From: Amoebophrya sp. A120
Taxonomy: Eukaryota; Sar; Dinophyceae; Syndiniales; Amoebophryaceae
DNA: 64,000 nt
Assembly (NCBI GenBank): GCA_905178155.1
Contig: CAJINV010000001.1
Span: 11,280,640 to 11,344,639 of the forward strand
Reading direction: 5' to 3'
The notes under the pieces: model-generated
What the model was told of the DNA's origin: nothing
The model's database searches: none
The model's input: the letters and a program-made list of their open reading frames with translations, nothing else
Part shown: piece by piece, positions 58,448-64,000 of the stretch
Position numbering within the stretch: position 1 is the stretch's first letter
How the letters are laid out: each line of letters begins with the position of its first letter
Program-made: the position numbers and the translations under genes

Positions 58448-59358
58448 TCATATTGGTCCGGGTCGTTTGTACTCGTCCCGCAGGTTGGACTCGTCACGTC
58501 GCTGGTACCCCGGGATTCCCGAGTTGTAATTATTCCTCGTGTTATAGTTTGAAGTACTGCTACTACTGGCAGGGTTTCCACCCGCTTTGCTCGCATGCTG
58601 ATCCTGATGGGCGTTTTTCGTACCGGGCCCGCTTGTGCTGGACGCTGCTGCGCCCATGGCTTCTTCCCTGGTTCGCTTTCTCGCCCGAAAGAGCGGGTTG
58701 TCGTACCCCGCTCGTGTGGAAGGATTCCCGAACACGTTAGTTGACTCCGCCTTTGCATTCCACCTGTGAAATAAATCAAAATGAATTTTTACCATGACGA
58801 AGGGAAAAATTGACGATATGCTGACGCCGGACAAGATGACGAGCAGGCGCCGTGTCAACATTTCATCTGATGATGATGCAATGCATTCAACAAATGAAGT
58901 AAAAACGAGCCCGACGCGGACGATTGATCAATTTTGAGAAGTCATGACACTTTCACAACGATAGAGTTTCTTTTCTACCTTCCATGCCCTCGCGCGCCCA
59001 TGGCGCTCATCCCGGTGTGGTTTGCTTTCGGCGGGGGTGGAGGACGAGGCGGGTTGGTACTACTTGGCATGCGAGGGTGGTGCACGCCAACTGGCGGCTC
59101 GGGCTCCGAGCCGGAAGAGGCTTGAGGTACGTACATCGGATTGTAGCCGCGGGGGCGGCCGGCGTAGGGATCCCGTTCCGCGTAATTCTCTTTGTTCGCG
59201 TAATAGTTGAAGAAGCTGGAGCTGGCGCTGCCGCTCGCCGTCGAGTGGGTGTGTGAGGTTATCAAAGGGAAGGACTCTTGGACTAGCATATTCAACGACG
59301 TCTTTATTTTGTTGGCAGCCAGAAAAGAAACAAACAAACTCGACCAGGACCAATCCAT
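58448..59358 (-). CDS. Unknown Pro/Ser/Asn-rich protein
   Basis: Exons on the - strand are 59358-58979 and 58763-58448 (GT-AG, phase 2), giving 231 residues. The N-terminus (MDWSWSSLFVSFLAANK) is mildly hydrophobic and could be a weak signal sequence. The rest is low-complexity: a Pro run (STNPPRPPPPPKANHTG), a basic patch (RARKRTREEAMGAAAS) and Asn/Tyr-rich stretches (NYNTRNNYNSGIPGYQRRDE). No domain is recognised. The splice is supported by frame and composition on both sides. Confidence 0.55.
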
Positions 59359-59558
59359 GCTACTGCAAGATGAGAGTTATGTACTTATTTTCTTCGTACG
59401 TGTGATGTTGCATGTGTCATCACGGAAGGTATCTCAATCTCGCATCGTGAAGCAATTCAGTATATAAATAAAATAAAAATTCCAGGAGCAGCCTACATGC
59501 AAATTATCCGTCTGAATCTGAAAGTGTATGCTCATGCTAGCCCAGGTACAAAACACTT
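59359..59558. other. Short gap between two - strand genes
   Basis: 200 bp between the J-domain gene and the Pro/Ser-rich gene. No feature recognised. The spacing is short, as expected for co-oriented neighbours. Confidence 0.3.
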
Positions 59559-59858
59559 CTATGGGATAGAGAAGTTGTGGTGATGGTAGGCACCTCCTCC
59601 TCCCGCGGTAGGCGTCGTGCCGCTGGATTTGCCGCCCTCCATGGTCCAGCCCCATACCTTGTGCTCCTGCTGGATCTTCTCATAATTGGCCTGAATATCG
59701 GCGAACTTTTGGTTCGCCTTTTCCTGCGATATCGGATCCTTCGCCGCCTTGTCAGGGTGGTGCTGGAGGCAGAGCTGCTTGTAGATCTTGCGGGCCCGCG
59801 CCGGGCTCAGGGAACGGGAGATCCCTAACGCCTGGAACGGATCGGCGTCGTACTCCAT
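59559..59858 (-). CDS. Small J-domain (DnaJ-like) protein
   Basis: Single exon, 99 residues, starting at the ATG of MEYDADPFQALGISRSL. Nearly the whole protein is a J domain: DPFQALGI helix I, ARKIYKQLCLQHHPDKA with the invariant HPD motif at about residues 36-38, and KFADIQANYEKIQQEHKVW as helices III-IV. A Gly/Thr-rich tail ending HHHNFSIP follows. J proteins stimulate the ATPase of an Hsp70 partner. There is no Cys-rich zinc region or C-terminal substrate domain, so this is a class III type. No transmembrane or targeting segment is visible, so the compartment is unknown. Confidence 0.85.
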   Translation of the reverse strand: MEYDADPFQALGISRSLSPARARKIYKQLCLQHHPDKAAKDPISQEKANQKFADIQANYEKIQQEHKVWGWTMEGGKSSGTTPTAGGGGAYHHHNFSIP

Positions 59859-61187
59859 CTTTAACTTTCTTGCTGACACAGAGACAGATAATTGGAAATA
59901 GGGTATGAGCACAAATAAATCAATGCTATATCCTTTTTGTGAATCTGAATCTGTAAACTACAATCGACTCTACTCGTCGCATCATTTAGGGCCTAAATTT
60001 GAGGCATTGAAGTATTACTAAATCATGAGGACATGGACATCGGGTCTTCAAAAAAAAACGAACGAAGGAGAGACAAAGAAAGTTGAAGTTGTGAGCAAAA
60101 ATATCGCAAAAAAAGATGAGGGCGGCGCGACCTCTGTAGAGAAATTTCTATTGTTAGATGATCTCTTTCTTTTAGCTTTACACCATGCTGAACGTTGAGC
60201 GGCAATTGGAACTATTACTAACTATAACTAAGTCAGCACCCGGCGGTGCTGAAATCATCTCCCTGCCAGACAGTTTGTAGATAAAGATCGAGATAATTGA
60301 TTTATCAACTTCAACGTAAGTACCTAAGTGACTGAACCTGAGTTACAAATCGCTTGGAAAATATCCAAAACGTGCGAGTGGTGCGTAGCGGGATACCTAA
60401 TGTTAATTCGTGGCGGGCTAGTGAATACTCGCCCATTCTTGATCGTCGTTCATCAATCGCACAGGAAGAGCTGGTTACTAGATAGACTAGATCGTATCTT
60501 TTCAAGCGATTATTCATCTACTTGCTGGAGCTGTGTGGCGCATATACCTAGTACTAGTTCAACTTCAATCAGACTGACATAGAAATAAGCGTGGGTGTGG
60601 GTGTGCATCGTCGGTGCAAATATATTAACGGCACATAACACGTTTTAGCTTCAGTTGTGAGTATGAGAGTCGACGTTTCTTACAGTCATGACCTCCATTT
60701 CAGCATAAGCGCTTATTGCAACAGAGGCAGCCGCTGGAACAGCAACTGCAGACACAGGGAAGTAGACGATCTTCCTCCTGAGAATTACCGGAAGAGAGCA
60801 GATCGTGAGAAACGTTCTTCATGTGGCGCTATCCATATTCTTCGTTTTTACCTATTTTCCTTCAACTTCTTGATGCTTGTTTGTCTCAAGGTTTCTTTCT
60901 GATTCTGCTGTCGAAGATCATTCGCGCTCGGCCTCAAAGGCTGCTTGTAGCTTCATCATCTCCATTCCAACCCTAACCGACGCCGCAGCAGAGTGAAAGG
61001 ACGGCAAAAGCGATTGAAAAAATCATGGATGAAAATCAAGACTCATAATTCAAAACTCCAATCTGTAGGTTGCAAAGGAAAAATTGCATATGGAAAATTA
61101 ATAGTACCTGTACCGGGATCATGTTAGATTTTGTTGCTGCGGCAGAAATGGATCATCATGGTCATGCTCTACAACTGCTTCAGACCT
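59859..61187. other. Intergenic region
   Basis: About 1.3 kb with no supported coding region. A + frame at 60657-60902 opposes the local polarity and has no domain. Confidence 0.3.
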
Positions 61188-63468
61188 TCACAACTCCACA
61201 ACCAATTTCCCGACGCTAGCGGCGCTGCTGAGCACAGTATGGGCTTCTCGCGCATCCTTCAAAACTGTGACTGGAATGGCTTTGCCGATCACGCCCTTTT
61301 CGACGTAACCCACTATCATGTCGAAGTAGTATTTCAGCACTTCCGTCTCCTTCGCGAAGAAGCTGATTTAAAGGGGAATTTGGCATGCATGCAAACACAA
61401 ATTTGCATGAAAAAGGCAGATTTTTTTTAGGAAAAGTAGCCACTGAAACTGATGAAAATGATTTTGGGATTCCGTATTCCCATGTTGAATCTTTTTCTTT
61501 CATGAAGATTTATCGGTGCGTAAGCGTATTCAAAATCAAATCGTGCTTTCATTACCTCAGATTGAACCCGATAGCGCCCTTACTCGCGACGGTCATATTC
61601 ATGGGGTCAAATCTGGGCATTCCCTGCACCATCTTGTAGAGCATTTTGAGCCACTGCCAGGGACTGAGAAAAGCCGCGGCGCTGGCAGAGGGCACGTTGG
61701 TGTGGAAGCCGTAGATGATAAGTCGCCCCCCCTGTGCCAGGTGGCTGTAGCTTTTCGCCAGCGTTTCCTGTCCGTTCGCGTCGAAAATCGCCTGGAACTC
61801 GTCGTCACCGACGTCATCGCCCCGCGACGGACTGGACATATCTTCTACCACGTTGTAGTCATCGAGTTTCTTGCTCGAGGCCACGACAGCTGCTTTGGCT
61901 TTGCGTTGCTGCCAGAGTTCTGTTTTGAGCACCACGGAGTCGCAAATGCCCATATCCTTTAGGGTTTGAATCTTCTGCGGTCGGCCGACGACACCCACCA
62001 CGGGAGAGCACCCGAACCTCTTGGCGAGCGTGCAGAGCATCGTACCCACGCCACCGGCTGCGCTGTGCACGAGCACACCTGGTTGTCGTTTGTTCAACTT
62101 AAGTTTTTTTTGCAGGGAGCTGCGATCAGTGTGTTTATACATTTCTTTGACAAAATCGTTCGTTTTGTCCTCTGTATGTGTATGGAAGTGAAAAACACGT
62201 TGAGTCGATGTGTTTTTTTTATTTCGAAGTTTGTAACGTCGCGAGTTTAACTTTAATTCATCGATTCGCGGCGTTACTTTGTACTGCTATTCTTTGGCAT
62301 GAGCCATCTTCATCTATGCGCTGCAATCTATAGATACCTTTATTAGTGGTTCGCGGAGCCACGTCGGGTGAGAAGCCAGCGAGGTGCAAAGCGTGCACAG
62401 CGGTGTGACAGACAGCGGGAAGCGCAGCAGCTCTTTCTGGCTCGAGACCTGATACCACGACATGATCATCCAGTTGTAAAGAAATTTTCACACTCGAACC
62501 AGAACGACTACGTTGTGAAGGTGGCATCGCAACAGCAAGAGCAACTTGATGAAGAAGATCGCAAAATAATTCCGGTCAAGCAAGATAGAGAGTCAACGTA
62601 AAGAAATGCGACCAAGTATACCTTTCGGCACCTTACGGAGCTGCCGGACGGGGACTAATACGCGGGAGGAATTATCCTGCGCAAAAGTATCGCACTCGTA
62701 GTAATTGCAGTTATTCTTTCTCAAGTTAAATCCGCATCAGAAATTTCATTTCTGATGCTGAGGAAGTTTGTCATGCGATTTCTACTAGTACGATAGTTTT
62801 GCAATGCATAGGAATACCCGCCGAACAATGTCGCGCCAAACACGCTGTCACCTGGCTTGAAGCCGGCTTTTGTCCCGGCTCGCTCGACGACCCCGGCGAC
62901 ATCGAATCCCGGACAGATTGGCCACCCAACAAATTTATTTGCGGAGTCGTAGAGCCCCCAGCGAATACAGACGTCCGCGTAGTTTACGCTGAAATGGGTA
63001 ACCTGAATGAACAAGGACTTGCGTATACTAGATTAGATGCAACATTACACCAAAAAATATAACAAATAACAAGATGAATTGAAGTAAGTTGCATGTTCTA
63101 CATCTTTATCTACCGCGGTCACCAGTACACCGTCGAAGCATCCGCGAGCAAATGTAAATTGTGTGTGTTCTTGTTCATACCTTGAGTAAGACACAGTCCT
63201 CCGGTAAGGTTTCCGGTATCGTGATCACGGGGCCCGGCGAGAGGGGCGGAAGGTTGTAGCCGATGGTGCACTCGTTTTCCGCCATTTTTCGCTTCCGCAC
63301 CTGGTTGATGCTCCCCGGCCGGTGGATGAGATAACAGTAGTTGTCTTTCTCTGCGATGTCGTCATCCGGCACGGGCTGCCGCTTCAACACTTTCAAATCC
63401 AACCAGTCGTACAAGTTCCAGAGCACAGCATCGAGCTGGAACTTAAACTGCTCGTAGGAATCCCACAT
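61188..63468 (-). CDS. VAT1 / quinone-oxidoreductase-like MDR family protein
   Basis: Exons on the - strand are 63468-63181, 63002-62806, 62680-62622, 62448-62338, 62078-61556 and 61362-61188, giving 450 residues. The fold of medium-chain dehydrogenases is complete: VNYADVCIRWGLYD, PGFDVAGVVERAG, VFGATLFGGYS, ERAAALPAVCHTAVHAL, then the NAD(P)-binding VLVHSAAGGVGTM, VVGVVGRPQK, GGRLIIYGF, and the C-terminal FNLSFFAKETEVLKYYFDM and EKGVIGKAIPV. It lacks the zinc ligands of alcohol dehydrogenases, like quinone reductases and VAT1. The N-terminal about 95 residues are an unusual extension. An Asp/Lys-rich insert (SKKLDDYNVVEDMSSPSRGD) lies in the cofactor half. Likely an NADPH-dependent reductase. 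Intron 2 is an introner; the others are GT-AG. Confidence 0.88.
62681..62805 (-). mobile_element. Introner D (125 bp) in the VAT1-like gene
   Basis: In gene orientation the intron starts attgcaaaactatcgtacta and ends with the near complement (tacgagtgcgatacttttgc). The duplicated bases are only tgc. A gcatgacaaac motif lies inside (complement near 62768). With one tgc removed, GGYSYA joins QDNSSRVLVP, the continuity expected for this family; no GT-AG placement gives it. Confidence 0.78.
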
Positions 63469-63969
63469 GGTAAGAGTATGAATATCGACCGACACTGACA
63501 CAGATAAGTAGACGAGGTCAAAACCAGTCTGGAAAGAAATAGACTTCTTAAGACAACCTGGGTCCGAGTGCACTGGAAGGTTAGTGCGATACGACCCGCA
63601 CCCTGAACATTAACAAAGTGCTTACTTAACGTACGAGTTGGTACGACTCTTTCATTATTCTATCTCTGATGATGAGAGCAGTAAAAGTAATCATGACGCG
63701 GTACGCAAAACTGCAACATCCATGACGATAAAATGCGACAACAAAGCAGTGCGCAGACTACACAAACCACATGAACCAAGAGAAAACGCAAACAACAAGA
63801 AGCGGAACCGATACAAAAAAAAAACAGAACAGGGCGCCCGGCGGGGTGCGTCGTAGCACCGGGGAAACTTTGAGTCCCACAGTTTCAAGTCCAATCCCGA
63901 GCTGTCTACAGTTTCAAAGCAAAGGCTCTCGGGTTGACTATGTCGAGATCCGACAACCCGGATCCCGGA
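63469..63969. other. Intergenic region at the right edge
   Basis: No supported gene. Short frames only; one (63638-63856) is basic and low-complexity and opposes local polarity. A small inverted repeat (gggttg near 63933 and caaccc near 63955) could form a stem. Confidence 0.3.
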
Positions 63970-64000
63970 CCCCCCCCCTCCCCTCCCCCCCCCTCCCCCC
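63970..64000. repeat. C-rich tract at the window edge
   Basis: The last 31 bases are runs of C broken by single T, G-rich on the other strand. It does not match the TTTAGGG telomere type. It may be a simple repeat or the C-rich end of an element cut by the window. Confidence 0.8.

Noticed and set aside
1-64000. Dinoflagellate spliced-leader gene, telomere repeat, tRNA or rRNA genes
   Set aside because: Looked for by eye and not found; small RNA genes could still be missed without a covariance search.

Overview
The window looks like nuclear DNA of a protist with spliced genes, most likely an alveolate and plausibly a parasitic dinoflagellate of the Amoebophrya (Syndiniales) type. The species is inferred. 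Support comes from short introns, an AP2-domain gene of the kind common in alveolates, very long low-complexity proteins, strictly co-oriented gene blocks, and introns that are terminal-inverted-repeat (TIR) insertions with target-site duplications (TSDs) and non-GT-AG borders. I saw no rRNA, tRNA, CRISPR or bacterial operon signal, and no obvious dinoflagellate spliced-leader sequence. All gene models were built by hand from reading frames and splice sites.

Left arm, 1-40184: nine supported genes, all on the + strand. In order they are an AP2-domain protein (184-1117), an EF-hand protein (1683-3936), a giant ubiquitin-like/phosphatidylinositol 4-kinase of about 3,390 residues (7901-18741), an OTU deubiquitinase (22239-23540), a Cys-rich multi-pass membrane protein with a PAN/Apple-like motif (24262-26460), an ankyrin-like protein (27633-29305), a small IF1-like mitochondrial ATPase inhibitor candidate (30563-31110), a multi-pass membrane protein (32501-34698) and a TMEM209-like nuclear-envelope protein with an FG tail (37291-40184).

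Centre, 40185-42800: an AT-rich island between convergent genes. It holds a 702-bp TIR element with a 5-bp TSD, a 26-bp near-palindrome and degenerate tandem repeats.

Right arm, 42801-63468: seven supported genes, all on the - strand. From right to left they are a VAT1/quinone-oxidoreductase-like dehydrogenase (61188-63468), a small J-domain protein (59559-59858), an unknown Pro/Ser-rich protein (58448-59358), an FHA plus TFIIS-N-like protein (56540-57538), a CCGC-type membrane protein (52181-55238), a Ser-rich protein (47733-51251) and a coiled-coil protein (42801-46675).

The main discovery signal is the set of introner-like introns at 28733-28939, 47944-48251, 49537-49764 (candidate), 52228-52551, 52615-53949, 55020-55172 and 62681-62805. 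Each interrupts a coding exon. Removing the element restores the frame, and in most cases one TSD copy must go with it, although the borders are not GT-AG. The intergenic element at 41595-42296 has the same end structure. The genes do not form one pathway; what ties the window together is the polarity switch and the introners.
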